A stretch of 64,000 nt of DNA from Hoeflea sp. 108. GTDB taxonomy: Bacteria; Pseudomonadota; Alphaproteobacteria; Rhizobiales; Rhizobiaceae. The notes below the pieces were generated by a model. That model was not told where the DNA came from. It did no database searches and saw only the letters and a list, made by a program, of their open reading frames with translations. How positions within the stretch are numbered: position 1 is the first letter of the stretch; each line of letters starts with the position of its first letter. The stretch lies in NCBI RefSeq assembly GCF_000372965.1, contig NZ_KB890024.1, positions 4,552,304 through 4,616,303 of the forward strand. Direction: 5' to 3'. Both the position numbers and the translations under genes were made by a program. This document shows, one piece after another, positions 56,722 through 64,000 of this stretch.

Positions 56722-57264
56722 TCAGGCAGCCGAAGGCCCGGGATCGTCGCCGCTGTCCGAGGTGTGCCGGATTTTTGGCCGAACGCCAAGTGGCCTCGGC
56801 TCGTCAGCGCTGAACACCAGCACCGGAAAGCGGCGTCCCGCCATCTCCGCAACGGGCTCGGCCTCAGTGATTCCCGGTCGCGACGCCTCGGGCTGATAGA
56901 GGATATCGTCGACGCGAATGACCTCCGTTGTACCACGGCCGCGGTCGACCGACATCGACTGGCCTTTGCGCAGGCCGAGCAGCGCAAGGCCGCGCGGCAC
57001 CGTGATCGGGATGGTGAGCCCCACCATGCTGTCCATCGGGCCCTGCGTGACAACCCGGGTGTGGGCCGAGCCGCCGTCGACCGAGAAGACCACACGGCTG
57101 TTCAGCGTCACCACATCGGGATCGGCTTCGTTCGAAAACACCACCTGCGCCGAAGCAAGCTTGCAGCGCAAAAGTTCGACGAGCGGACCACCCGACCAGG
57201 CCAGGCGGTCAAGCATCGTCTTGACTATGGCGAAGTCCTTGGTCGTCAGCTGACATTTGGTCAT
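56722..57264 (-). CDS. Rnk/GreA-C domain protein (longer paralogue)
   Basis: 180 aa. The N-terminal helical region (MTKCQLTTKDFAIVKTMLDR) is followed by a GreA/GreB C-terminal-like fold (residues ~45-125), including VVFSVDGGSAHTRVVTQGP and TVPRGLALLGLRKGQSMSV. The last ~45 residues are an extra tail not seen in Rnk. The usual Rnk binds RNA polymerase and was named as regulator of nucleoside diphosphate kinase. It is next to a second, shorter member (57340-57768). Confidence 0.8.
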   Translation of the reverse strand: MTKCQLTTKDFAIVKTMLDRLAWSGGPLVELLRCKLASAQVVFSNEADPDVVTLNSRVVFSVDGGSAHTRVVTQGPMDSMVGLTIPITVPRGLALLGLRKGQSMSVDRGRGTTEVIRVDDILYQPEASRPGITEAEPVAEMAGRRFPVLVFSADEPRPLGVRPKIRHTSDSGDDPGPSAA

Positions 57265-57339
57265 GGCAAAACTCCACGGGCGCGGGCCTCTGCCCGGCAC
57301 CGGCACGGTCGACATCTGGCTTGATGAACTAACTTTGCT

Positions 57340-57768
57340 TCAGTTGGCGCCTTCGAGCGGCGCCTCGACGGCGACGATCTCGAATTCGAGACGGCGGCCG
57401 TCACGCGAGGTCCAGGCAACAGACTGGCCTTCGCGCAGGCCGATCAGGGCAGCGCCAACAGGCGTCAGGATAGACACCTTGCCCTCGGCGATGTCGGCCT
57501 TGCCGGGATAGACCAGCGTCACCGTCTTGACCTCACCGTCGCCGCTGCGGAATGTAACCTTCGAGCCCATGCGGATAACCGTGGCAGGCATGCGGCTCAG
57601 CGGCGCAACCTTGGCGCGGTCCATCTCGGACAGCAGTTCCTCGGCAATCTCGGGCATCCTGTCTAGGCTGGACTCGGCGAGGCCGGTCAGCCTGGCGTAG
57701 TCGTTTTCGCTCACCACGATGTTGTGCTCGCGGCGCTGCTTGATGTTCTGGCGCAATGCAGACCCCAT
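57340..57768 (-). CDS. rnk: Nucleoside diphosphate kinase regulator (Rnk)
   Basis: 142 aa. A short coiled-coil N-terminus is followed by a GreA-C-like domain with NIVVSENDYARLTGLAES and SKVTFRSGDGEVKTVTLVYP, closing with TPVGAALIGLREGQSVAW. This is the normal Rnk layout. The ATG at 57768 (MGSALRQNIK) fits; a frame further upstream exists to 57816 but is unlikely. The gene precedes its longer paralogue by 75 nt, same direction. Confidence 0.84.
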   Translation of the reverse strand: MGSALRQNIKQRREHNIVVSENDYARLTGLAESSLDRMPEIAEELLSEMDRAKVAPLSRMPATVIRMGSKVTFRSGDGEVKTVTLVYPGKADIAEGKVSILTPVGAALIGLREGQSVAWTSRDGRRLEFEIVAVEAPLEGAN

Positions 57769-58120
57769 GAAATTCGTCCGGCCAGCGCTCCCCGCGGGAT
57801 GCGCGCCACCGGTCATCCGCCAAGGCGGATGCGTGCTTGTATTAAGCCGAACCGCAAAGCGGCCCGGTGCTCATGATCTTATGCGTTGGAGAATGGGCCC
57901 CAGGGGCTCGGCAGTCGCATGGCGACCGAGCCGGGGCTAGGATCCCGCGATGGGGCAGACCCGAAACAGGGCAAAGCTGCCGATGTGAGCGAAATTGCAC
58001 ATCGCCAGAGGGTTGCCGACGCGGCGCTGCTTGTCAAGGGCGGCGCTTGGTCGCCACCCCAGGCAGGAGAAATTGTGATTTTCTGTCAGGCAGTTACGCA
58101 AATGGAGAGCGCGCCAGCCA
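57769..58120. other. Intergenic region between rppH and rnk
   Basis: 352 nt with no supportable gene, hairpin terminator or operator. The part near 57769 must contain the rnk promoter. Confidence 0.55.
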
Positions 58121-58639
58121 TCAAGGCGCGAGATGCAGGAAGGCCGAGACGACCTCCTCATACACCGAGCGCTTGAACGGCACGATCAGCTCCGGCAGCT
58201 CGCTCATCGGCTTCCAGGCCCAGCGATCGAACTCGGCCGAATGACCGCCGGGAGGCGGGTCGATGGCGATCTCGTTCTCGTCGCCGTCGAAGCGGAAGGC
58301 GAACCATTTTTGCGTCTGACCGCGATACTTGCCCTTGAGCGCGACGCCGATGAGATGCTCCGGCAAATCGTAGTTGATCCATTGAGGCGCCTCCGCCAGC
58401 AGCGATACGCTGCGCATGCCGGTCTCTTCGTAGAGCTCGCGCATGGCCGCCGGATAGGGCTCCTCGCCCTTGTCGATGCCGCCCTGCGGCATCTGCCAGA
58501 GCTTGTCGGTGTTGGACAGCTCGCTGTCAGGTTCGGCAATGCGGCGGCCGGCCCAGACCAGTCCTTTCGCGTTCAGCACCATGATGCCGACGCAGGGGCG
58601 GTAGGGCAGATCCTCTGCTGCGATCTTCTTTTTCGACAT
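58121..58639 (-). CDS. rppH: RNA pyrophosphohydrolase RppH
   Basis: Nudix hydrolase, 172 aa, removing pyrophosphate from mRNA 5' ends and starting decay. The Nudix box [23 protein letters not shown] lies at residues 53-75 with all catalytic Glu residues. The [11 protein letters not shown] start is typical for RppH and different from Ap4A hydrolases with extra domains. It is the last gene of envC-ctpA-yibQ-rppH, 6 nt downstream of the yibQ stop. Confidence 0.94.
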   Translation of the reverse strand: MSKKKIAAEDLPYRPCVGIMVLNAKGLVWAGRRIAEPDSELSNTDKLWQMPQGGIDKGEEPYPAAMRELYEETGMRSVSLLAEAPQWINYDLPEHLIGVALKGKYRGQTQKWFAFRFDGDENEIAIDPPPGGHSAEFDRWAWKPMSELPELIVPFKRSVYEEVVSAFLHLAP

Positions 58640-58645
58640 CGACCG

Positions 58646-59794
58646 TTATCCTCTTTCGGGGTCGCTCGCGACGGCCGAGATCGGCACGATCTCGATGCCG
58701 CGCTTGCGCGCTTCGCTTGCCCATGCTGCCACCGCATCGACGGTCACGTCGAAGGCATTGCCGGTGCCGATGGCAAATCCCTTGGCGCGCGCAGTGCGTT
58801 CCAGTTCGTCCAGCTTGTCGAGAATGGCGCCGCGATCCTGCACGGCGTCGATCGCCGCGTCGGCCGCAGCAAAGGGCACACCGTTCTTCAGCGCCAGTTC
58901 CGGCGCCACGCTTCGGGCCGAGGAACCGTCATCGACATAGCCGAGGCCGCGCTTGCCGAGTTCCGTCATGAGTACGCCCATCGCCTCCGGATCGGCCGAG
59001 AAGCGCGCACCCATGTAGTTCATCACGGCAGTGTAGTTGGTCGTCCGCGACAGCACCCAGCGCAACCTGTCGAGGTTCTTGTCGCCGGCGTCGATGGTCA
59101 GCGTGTTGCGGCCGGGGTTGACGTTCGGAAAATCGAACGGCTCGAGCGGCACCTGCATGACGATTTCGTGGCCCTCGCGCCGCGCCGCCTGCATCCAGCG
59201 GCCAAGGCTGTTGCCCTGCGGCGCAAAGCCGAGTGTGATTTCGGGCGGCAGCTTTGCGATCGCCGCCTGCGTACCGGTCTGCGAGATGCCGAGGCCGCCG
59301 ATAACAACCGCCACGCGCGCGCCACGCGCACCCGACCAGGCGCGGGCATAGACGTCGAACGGCCGGCGCCCGTCGGCGGAACGGGCAGGCAGCGGTCCAT
59401 CGGCGCTGTCTTCGATCAAAGCCGTCTCGGGAAGATGGGCGATACGCTCGTTCTGGCCAACTGCCGAGGGGTCGCGGATCACCACCACGCCGCTGCCATC
59501 GGTCGGCGGATTGACGCGGATGATCGACGGACCGCCATTTTGAGTCGTCGCAGGTTTAGGCTTGGGCGCAGCTTGAACCGGCGCTTCGGCCACCACTTCG
59601 GGTTTGGTGACGACAGGCACTTCCGGCACGCGAAACGGCTTGTCACGCAAGGCAATCGCCGCAGAGCCGCCAACCACTGCGAGCACGCAAAGGCCTGCCA
59701 GCACCGCCCTCTTGCTCAGCCATGACGGCTTGCCGCCGCCTTTGCGGCGAGGCGGCTGCCCGAGCGGGCGGTCGATTTCCTTGTCGATCTGCAC
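58646..59794 (-). CDS. Divergent polysaccharide deacetylase (YibQ/DUF610)
   Basis: A membrane-anchored, periplasmic protein of the divergent polysaccharide deacetylase family, 382 aa from GTG 59794. The N-terminus carries the conserved DKEIDRPLGQPP and then one transmembrane helix (KRAVLAGLCVLAVVGGSAAI). A Pro/Ala linker leads to the deacetylase-like barrel (VAVVIGGLGISQTGTQAAI, then TLGFAPQGNSLGRWMQAARR, HEIVMQVPLEP and TMG-like MNYMGARF). The usual metal site is modified. An ATG at 59890 would lengthen it by 32 aa. It sits between ctpA and rppH as in many Rhizobiales. Confidence 0.85.
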   Translation of the reverse strand: MQIDKEIDRPLGQPPRRKGGGKPSWLSKRAVLAGLCVLAVVGGSAAIALRDKPFRVPEVPVVTKPEVVAEAPVQAAPKPKPATTQNGGPSIIRVNPPTDGSGVVVIRDPSAVGQNERIAHLPETALIEDSADGPLPARSADGRRPFDVYARAWSGARGARVAVVIGGLGISQTGTQAAIAKLPPEITLGFAPQGNSLGRWMQAARREGHEIVMQVPLEPFDFPNVNPGRNTLTIDAGDKNLDRLRWVLSRTTNYTAVMNYMGARFSADPEAMGVLMTELGKRGLGYVDDGSSARSVAPELALKNGVPFAAADAAIDAVQDRGAILDKLDELERTARAKGFAIGTGNAFDVTVDAVAAWASEARKRGIEIVPISAVASDPERG

Positions 59795-59926
59795 CAAGCC
59801 GTGCCCTGCTCTTGTGCGTCCTGCAGGACGCACCGCGCTCCACGCCAATCCCCGAATCAAACTGCCGGAACCTTGCGGTCCCGGCAGCATTGCATTGCCT
59901 TGTCCTTCAGACCAGCGTTGCCGGCC

Positions 59927-61255
59927 TTACTGGTTGTTCATCACCGCCTTGTCAGGATTCGGCGGGAACGCCGGATCGGTCTTGGTGCCGCGGAGCAGTT
60001 CCAGCGCATACTGCAACTGGATATCGTCCTTCGGCTCCGGCGGCACGTAGGCCGACGAACCCGACCCCTGGTCGTTCTCTTCCGCGCCCTTGATGTGGCC
60101 CTTGAGCTCGGACTCGCCCCGGGTGACATCGCGCCCCTGGAGATCGGCAGGCAGCGGCTGGTCGACCTTGATGTCGGGTGTGATGCCCTTGCCCTGGATC
60201 GACTTGCCCGACGGCGTGTAATAGAGCGCCGTCGTCAGCCGCAGCGCGCCGTTCTCGGCCAGCGGGATGATCGTCTGCACCGAGCCCTTGCCGAAGGACT
60301 GCGTGCCCACCACCGTCGCACGGCGGTGATCCTGCAGCGCACCGGCCACGATTTCCGACGCGCTCGCCGAACCGCCGTTGATCAGCACGATCAGCGGATC
60401 GCCGTCGATCTCGTCGCCCGGACGGGCGTCGAAGCGGGTGATGTCCTTGGGGTCGCGGCCACGGGTCGACACGACCTCGCCGCGATCCAGGAACGTGTCG
60501 GACACGCTCACTGCCTGGTCGAGCAGACCACCCGGATTGAGACGCAGGTCGAGTACGAAGCCCTTGAGCTTGTCCTTGGGGATCTGCTTCTTGATCTGCA
60601 GGATCGCGTCATGCAGGTCGTCATAGGTCTTCTCGGTGAACGAGGTGATCTTCATGTAGCCGACGTCGTTTTCGACCCGGTACTTCACCGCCTTGACCTT
60701 GATGACGTCGCGCGTGATGGTCAGGTCGATCGGCTTGTCGGCGCCTTTGCGCAGAATGGTCAGCTTGATCGGCGTATTGACCAGGCCGCGCATCTTCTCG
60801 ACCGCGTCGTTCAACGTCATGCCGCGAACTTCGTCGCCATCGATCTTGGAGATGTAATCGCCGGCCAGAACGCCGGCCTTGGCAGCGGGCGTGTCGTCGA
60901 TCGGGGTGATGACCTTGACCAGTTCGTTCTCCATCGTCACCTCGATGCCGAGGCCGCCGAACTCACCCTTGGTCTGGACGCGCATGTCCTTGGCGGCTTC
61001 CGCGTTGAGATAGGACGAGTGCGGATCGAGCGAGGTCAGCATGCCGTTGATGGCATTCTCGATCAGCGACTTCTCATCCGGCGGGGTCACATACTGGCCG
61101 CGCACACGCTCGAAGATGTCTCCGAAAATGGCCAGCTGGCGATAGGTTTCCGAACCTGCCGCATTCGCCGCCGAACCCGGTGCGCCATACACAAGGCTCA
61201 TTGCGGAGGCGCCCATCAGCGCCCCGGCAAGCAGAAGCGACAGTTTACGCATCAT
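59927..61255 (-). CDS. ctpA: C-terminal processing peptidase CtpA (S41)
   Basis: Periplasmic serine protease of the Ctp/Prc family, 442 aa. Signal peptide residues 1-~24. PDZ domain ~88-175 (LGIEVTMENELVKVITPIDD and AGDYISKIDGDEV). The protease core includes FVLDLRLNPGGLL (233-245), catalytic Ser298 within GGSASASEI and Lys323 in SFGKGSVQ, by comparison with E. coli Prc. The last 70 residues are charged and probably flexible. ATG lies directly behind the envC stop (TAA-ATG), showing tight coupling. CtpA enzymes in alphaproteobacteria trim envelope hydrolases and lipoproteins. Confidence 0.94.
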   Translation of the reverse strand: MMRKLSLLLAGALMGASAMSLVYGAPGSAANAAGSETYRQLAIFGDIFERVRGQYVTPPDEKSLIENAINGMLTSLDPHSSYLNAEAAKDMRVQTKGEFGGLGIEVTMENELVKVITPIDDTPAAKAGVLAGDYISKIDGDEVRGMTLNDAVEKMRGLVNTPIKLTILRKGADKPIDLTITRDVIKVKAVKYRVENDVGYMKITSFTEKTYDDLHDAILQIKKQIPKDKLKGFVLDLRLNPGGLLDQAVSVSDTFLDRGEVVSTRGRDPKDITRFDARPGDEIDGDPLIVLINGGSASASEIVAGALQDHRRATVVGTQSFGKGSVQTIIPLAENGALRLTTALYYTPSGKSIQGKGITPDIKVDQPLPADLQGRDVTRGESELKGHIKGAEENDQGSGSSAYVPPEPKDDIQLQYALELLRGTKTDPAFPPNPDKAVMNNQ

Positions 61256-62575
61256 TTATGTCCTTCCAGAGGTGCGGTCCGCCCACCACGGGGCCGGATC
61301 GACGGGTTTTCCATCCTTGCGGAACTCTACATAAAGTTCCGGCGTCGAATTTGCATTTTCCGAAGCCGTGGTGCTCGCCACCCTGGCCTCTCCCATCGCA
61401 CCGATCGGCTCCCCTGCAAGCACGGACTGCCCCGGCGCGACGCTGATTCTACTCATCCCCGCCAAGACGACATGATAGCCGTCGCCTGCGTTGAGGATCA
61501 AGAGTTGACCATAGGAGCGGAAAGGCCCCGCATAAAGAACACTTCCATCCGCCGGAGCGGTGACGATGGCTCCCGATTGTGTCGCAACCATGTCCCCGAG
61601 CATGGTGCCGCCATTGCCATCGGCGGTGCCGTACTGGCGCTTGATACGGCCGGCCACCGGCAGCGCGACCTGCCCCTGGAGCAGCGAAAACGGAGCGGAA
61701 GCAATGAGTTGGTTGGCTTCTGGAACCGCTGCGACGACCGGCTCGTCGGCCTGCCTGGCTGCGGCTTCCGCAGCCTTTCGGGCGGCCTGTTCGTCCGCTG
61801 CTTTCTTCGCCGCCTGCCTGTCGAGCGAGGCGATCAAATCTTTGAGACTTTCGGCGCGCGCCGCAAGTTCGGCCGCCCGCTTGGTTTCGTCGGCAAGCGC
61901 TGTCTCGGATTCCGTGCGCAGCCTGTCCTTGGCAGCGAGCAGAAGGTTCAGCCGTTCCTTCTCCGTGGCTTGCTCGGTAACGGCCGCCTTCAGCCGGTCG
62001 CGCTCGGTCTCGATGGAGGTGACAACCCGCGTCAGTTCCTTGAGATCGGTCATCAGGATCTCGGTTTCCGAACGCAGTTCCGGCACCACCGCCCCGAGCA
62101 GGATGGCACTGCGCACCGATGACAATGCGTCCTCGGGCTTGACCAGGATCGCCGGCGGCGGATTGAGCCCCATGCGCTGGAGCGCGCCCAGCACCTCCGC
62201 CAAGACGCCTCGGCGCATGGCGAGAGAACTGCGGATGCCTGATTCCTGTTCCTTCAGCCCTTCGAGCTTGCCGGCGATGTCCTCGATGTCCTGGGCGAGC
62301 TTGCGCTCGGTCTTGGCCGACTGGATCAGCGCCGCAGTGATCGAGGCATGATCCTTCTTCACTTGGGCGATGTCAGCGGCGAGGCGCTCACGGCGCTCGG
62401 CCGAAACCTGGATATCGCGGGCGACGGTCTCGTATTCGGATTGTGTCAGTTCCGGATCGGGCGTCGGCTGCGTTTCCTGGGCCAGCGCGCCCCCGCAGGC
62501 AAGCGCAAGCAGACCCGCCGCGGCTATGCCGCGGCATGGCCAAAGCCACGCCTTCAGGGGGGAGATGTGCGCCAT
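61256..62575 (-). CDS. envC: Murein hydrolase activator EnvC
   Basis: Periplasmic divisome protein, 439 aa, with a signal peptide (cut after GALA, about residue 32), a long coiled coil (residues ~40-270, heptad-like with many Glu/Arg/Ala) and a C-terminal LytM/M23 domain (~300-435). The M23 zinc residues are lost: the HxH end is PELYVEF and the first His region is GTMLGDMV. This fits EnvC, which activates amidases instead of cutting peptidoglycan. The start is followed upstream by an exact 140-bp tandem duplication. ctpA follows with no gap. Confidence 0.9.
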   Translation of the reverse strand: MAHISPLKAWLWPCRGIAAAGLLALACGGALAQETQPTPDPELTQSEYETVARDIQVSAERRERLAADIAQVKKDHASITAALIQSAKTERKLAQDIEDIAGKLEGLKEQESGIRSSLAMRRGVLAEVLGALQRMGLNPPPAILVKPEDALSSVRSAILLGAVVPELRSETEILMTDLKELTRVVTSIETERDRLKAAVTEQATEKERLNLLLAAKDRLRTESETALADETKRAAELAARAESLKDLIASLDRQAAKKAADEQAARKAAEAAARQADEPVVAAVPEANQLIASAPFSLLQGQVALPVAGRIKRQYGTADGNGGTMLGDMVATQSGAIVTAPADGSVLYAGPFRSYGQLLILNAGDGYHVVLAGMSRISVAPGQSVLAGEPIGAMGEARVASTTASENANSTPELYVEFRKDGKPVDPAPWWADRTSGRT

Positions 62576-62586
62576 CAGATGATCCG

Positions 62587-62866
62587 GTTGTGCATCGGCG
62601 ACCTTAGCGGCGGCATCGTTAACGAACCATCAACCATAGTGCCGTCGCGAGGGCCGCCCGGATCGTCGGTGCTGCGCCTTTTTGTCGAATTTCGGGCCGC
62701 GCGGCCCTTCCGCTGCGGCAGCGCCCGTTGTGCATCGGCGACCTTAGCGGCGGCATCGTTAACGAACCATCAACCATAGTGCCGTCGCGAGGGCCGCCCG
62801 GATCGTCGGTGCTGCGCCTTTTTGTCGAATTTCGGGCCGCGCGGCCCTTCCGCTGCGGCAGCGCCC
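62587..62866. repeat. Exact 140-bp tandem duplication upstream of envC
   Basis: The 140-nt unit starting GTTGTGCATCGGCGACCTTA (62587-62726) is repeated at once at 62727-62866 without any change that I can see. Each copy contains TTAACGAACCATCAACCAT and the palindrome GGGCCGCGCGGCCC. The block covers nearly all of the rlmH-envC gap, so it doubles both the envC leader and any rlmH terminator. A recent duplication or an assembly artefact are the two explanations. Confidence 0.9.
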
Positions 62867-62870
62867 GATG

Positions 62871-63353
62871 TCATGCCCGATGGTAGGGATGCCCCGAAAG
62901 GATCGTCGAAGCGCGATAGAGCTGCTCGCCCAGCATGATGCGGACCATCTGGTGCGGCCAGGTGGCGGCACCGAAAGAGATCAGCAGCTGAGCCTCGTTG
63001 CGCAGTGCCTCGTCATGGCCGTCAGGACCGCCGATGGCGATCATCAGCCCACGCTGGCCACCATCGCGCATTGCGGCGACCTTGTCGGAAAACTGTTGGG
63101 AGGAAAGGTTCTTGCCGCGTTCGTCGAGCAGGATGAGCGCCGTGCCGGGCGCGAGCTGCGCCCTCAGCCTGTCCCCTTCCTCGCGCCGCCGCTCATCGAC
63201 ATCGCGGGCGCGACTTTCGGCAATCTCGGTAACGCCGCCGAAGTCCAGCCCCAACGGCCCTCCGCTCTTGGCGAAACGGTCGAGATAGCGGTCGGCAAGT
63301 TCCTTCTCGGGGCCGGATTTCATCCGGCCCACGGCATGTATCCAGACCTTCAT
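62871..63353 (-). CDS. rlmH: 23S rRNA (pseudouridine1915-N3)-methyltransferase RlmH
   Basis: SPOUT methyltransferase, 160 aa, modifying pseudouridine 1915 in helix 69 of 23S rRNA. The start MKVWIHAVGRMKSGPEKELAD and the SAM-knot region (LLISFGAATWPHQMVRIML, then GEQLYRASTILSGHPYHRA) are diagnostic. Length matches the family. It lies 17 nt downstream of rsfS, a conserved pair of ribosome-maturation genes. The stop is 4 nt from the tandem duplication. Confidence 0.95.
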   Translation of the reverse strand: MKVWIHAVGRMKSGPEKELADRYLDRFAKSGGPLGLDFGGVTEIAESRARDVDERRREEGDRLRAQLAPGTALILLDERGKNLSSQQFSDKVAAMRDGGQRGLMIAIGGPDGHDEALRNEAQLLISFGAATWPHQMVRIMLGEQLYRASTILSGHPYHRA

Positions 63354-63370
63354 CCTCTAGGTCGAACGGT

Positions 63371-63748
63371 TCAGTGAACCGTTTCTTCCTCGAGATCCGG
63401 TGTCTGCCACATCTTCTCGATGTTGTAGAACTCGCGGATTTCGGGGCGGAAGACGTGGACGATGATATCGCCTGAATCGATCAGCACCCAGTCGGCGCCC
63501 GACAGCCCCTCGACGCGGGCATTGCCGAGACCGGCATCCTTCAGCGCCTTGAGGAGATGATCGGCAACCGCTGCGACATGACGATGCGAACGACCCGAGG
63601 CGATGACCATGTGGTCGCCCAGGCTCGATTTGCCCCTGATGTCGATGGAGACGATTTCTTCGGCCTTGGAGTCTTCCAGACTGGCAAGGACCGTCTTGAG
63701 GGCGCGGGCAACGGCGTCGAATTCGCCTATCCCGGCCGGCGAAGGCAT
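63371..63748 (-). CDS. rsfS: Ribosomal silencing factor RsfS
   Basis: Binds ribosomal protein uL14 and blocks subunit joining in starvation, 125 aa. The core ADHLLKALKDAGLGNARVEG and WVLIDSGDIIVHVFRPEIRE-like stretches are the RsfS signature, ending in FYNIEKMW. The start ATG 63748 (MPSPAGIGEF) is preferred; the frame stays open a little further upstream. In Rhizobiales nadD usually lies upstream; here only ~250 nt of that side is visible. Confidence 0.93.
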   Translation of the reverse strand: MPSPAGIGEFDAVARALKTVLASLEDSKAEEIVSIDIRGKSSLGDHMVIASGRSHRHVAAVADHLLKALKDAGLGNARVEGLSGADWVLIDSGDIIVHVFRPEIREFYNIEKMWQTPDLEEETVH

Positions 63749-63915
63749 GACTTCCGCCTTCTTCCGTAGTGCTGTTCTCAGTGTCTTTCCTTTCCGACAA
63801 GAACAACCAAATCACCCAGGACTCGGGTGACATCATTTAGATAGGCAGAGTTGGGCGACAGTTTCAAGACAAGGCCCGCCAAACACCTGCCAATGGCGGC
63901 TTATTGCTGCGCCGG

Positions 63916-64000
63916 CTAGGGTTCGATCGACGGCGGAACCTGTGCCGCCCTCGGCGAGAATGCCCCGGTCTCATCAGCCGGAACAGCCCGAACCCTGCGC
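63916..64000 (-). CDS. Possible C-terminal end of an upstream gene (partial)
   Basis: From the window edge an open frame runs on the minus strand for 27 codons to TAG at 63916-63918 (ending AQVPPSIEP). From synteny (nadD-rsfS-rlmH) it could be the end of nadD, but the visible residues are not typical enough to name it. Confidence 0.3.
   Translation of the reverse strand, partial: RRVRAVPADETGAFSPRAAQVPPSIEP

Noticed and set aside
57886..58176. 96-codon frame between rnk and rppH
   Set aside because: Overlaps the rppH 3' end, no recognisable domain and no good ribosome-binding site.
59801..62122. 773-codon frame opposite ctpA and envC
   Set aside because: Antisense shadow of two well-identified genes.
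63357..63836. 159-codon frame over rsfS
   Set aside because: It is in a different frame from the recognised RsfS; its Arg-rich sequence has no family.

Overview
The window looks like ordinary chromosomal DNA of a high-GC alphaproteobacterium of the order Hyphomicrobiales (Rhizobiales), most like Mesorhizobium, Aminobacter or a close Phyllobacteriaceae relative. This is inferred from the gene families (an RpoH with an intact RpoH box, CarD, an alphaproteobacterial PhaR, a DUF6867 gene inside a liv operon, the rsfS-rlmH-envC-ctpA-yibQ-rppH order) and from a RIME-like palindromic repeat between thiB and thiP. No rRNA, tRNA, prophage, transposase or CRISPR array is visible. Genes are dense on both strands and similar in composition throughout.

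Layout. 1-2.7 kb: end of thiB, then thiP-thiQ (thiamine import). 2.8-5.2 kb: an M48 lipoprotein protease converging on an rpoH sigma-32 gene, both plausibly stress or envelope quality-control functions. 5.4-7.8 kb: a polar amino-acid ABC importer. 7.8-13.6 kb (minus strand): isochorismatase-like hydrolase, carD, 7Fe ferredoxin fdxA, an Hsp15-like S4 RNA-binding protein and a large SUV3-type helicase. 14.3-18 kb: aqpZ, then the polyhydroxybutyrate genes phaB-phaA divergent from the regulator phaR. 18.3-26.9 kb: HbpS-like protein, membrane protein, rpmF, mtgA, ispA, a hybrid histidine kinase, a small membrane ORF plus ptsN, a lytic transglycosylase and ispG. 27.2-29.2 kb: bdhA and a patatin, probably PHB turnover. 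29.4-33.7 kb: an RND efflux pair. 33.8-41.9 kb: DUF3309, NmrA-like reductase and LysR, an MFS carrier, an SH3 protein and pyruvate carboxylase. 42.1-48.3 kb: a complete branched-chain amino-acid ABC operon livH-M-G-F-DUF6867 with livK downstream. 48.9-57.8 kb: GntR regulator, small exported proteins, a DUF2975/HTH pair, mmsA, LysR, a sigma-like protein with a VOC protein, dadA and two tandem Rnk-like genes. 58.1-64 kb (minus strand): rsfS, rlmH, envC, ctpA, yibQ, rppH, a cell-division, peptidoglycan and ribosome-maturation block.

How the genes fit together. Four loci (phaAB, phaR, bdhA-patatin, pyc) concern carbon storage and anaplerosis. The liv operon, amino-acid importer, mmsA and dadA concern amino-acid uptake and catabolism. 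MtgA, the lytic transglycosylase, EnvC, CtpA and the YibQ-like protein handle the cell wall.

No clearly new multigene system was found. The features most worth a second look are: a LivG ATPase fused to a long Ala/Lys/Pro linker and a helix-hairpin-helix-like C-terminal domain; an exact 140-bp tandem duplication in front of envC; a duplicated mmsA 3' end that keeps its own stop codon; a diverged ~272-bp repeat in the large helicase-aqpZ gap; related AAATCGATTT palindromes upstream of the MFS gene and pyc; and palindromes placed for autoregulation at the GntR and DUF2975/HTH genes. Homology calls are from recognition of motifs and sequence, without database searches.
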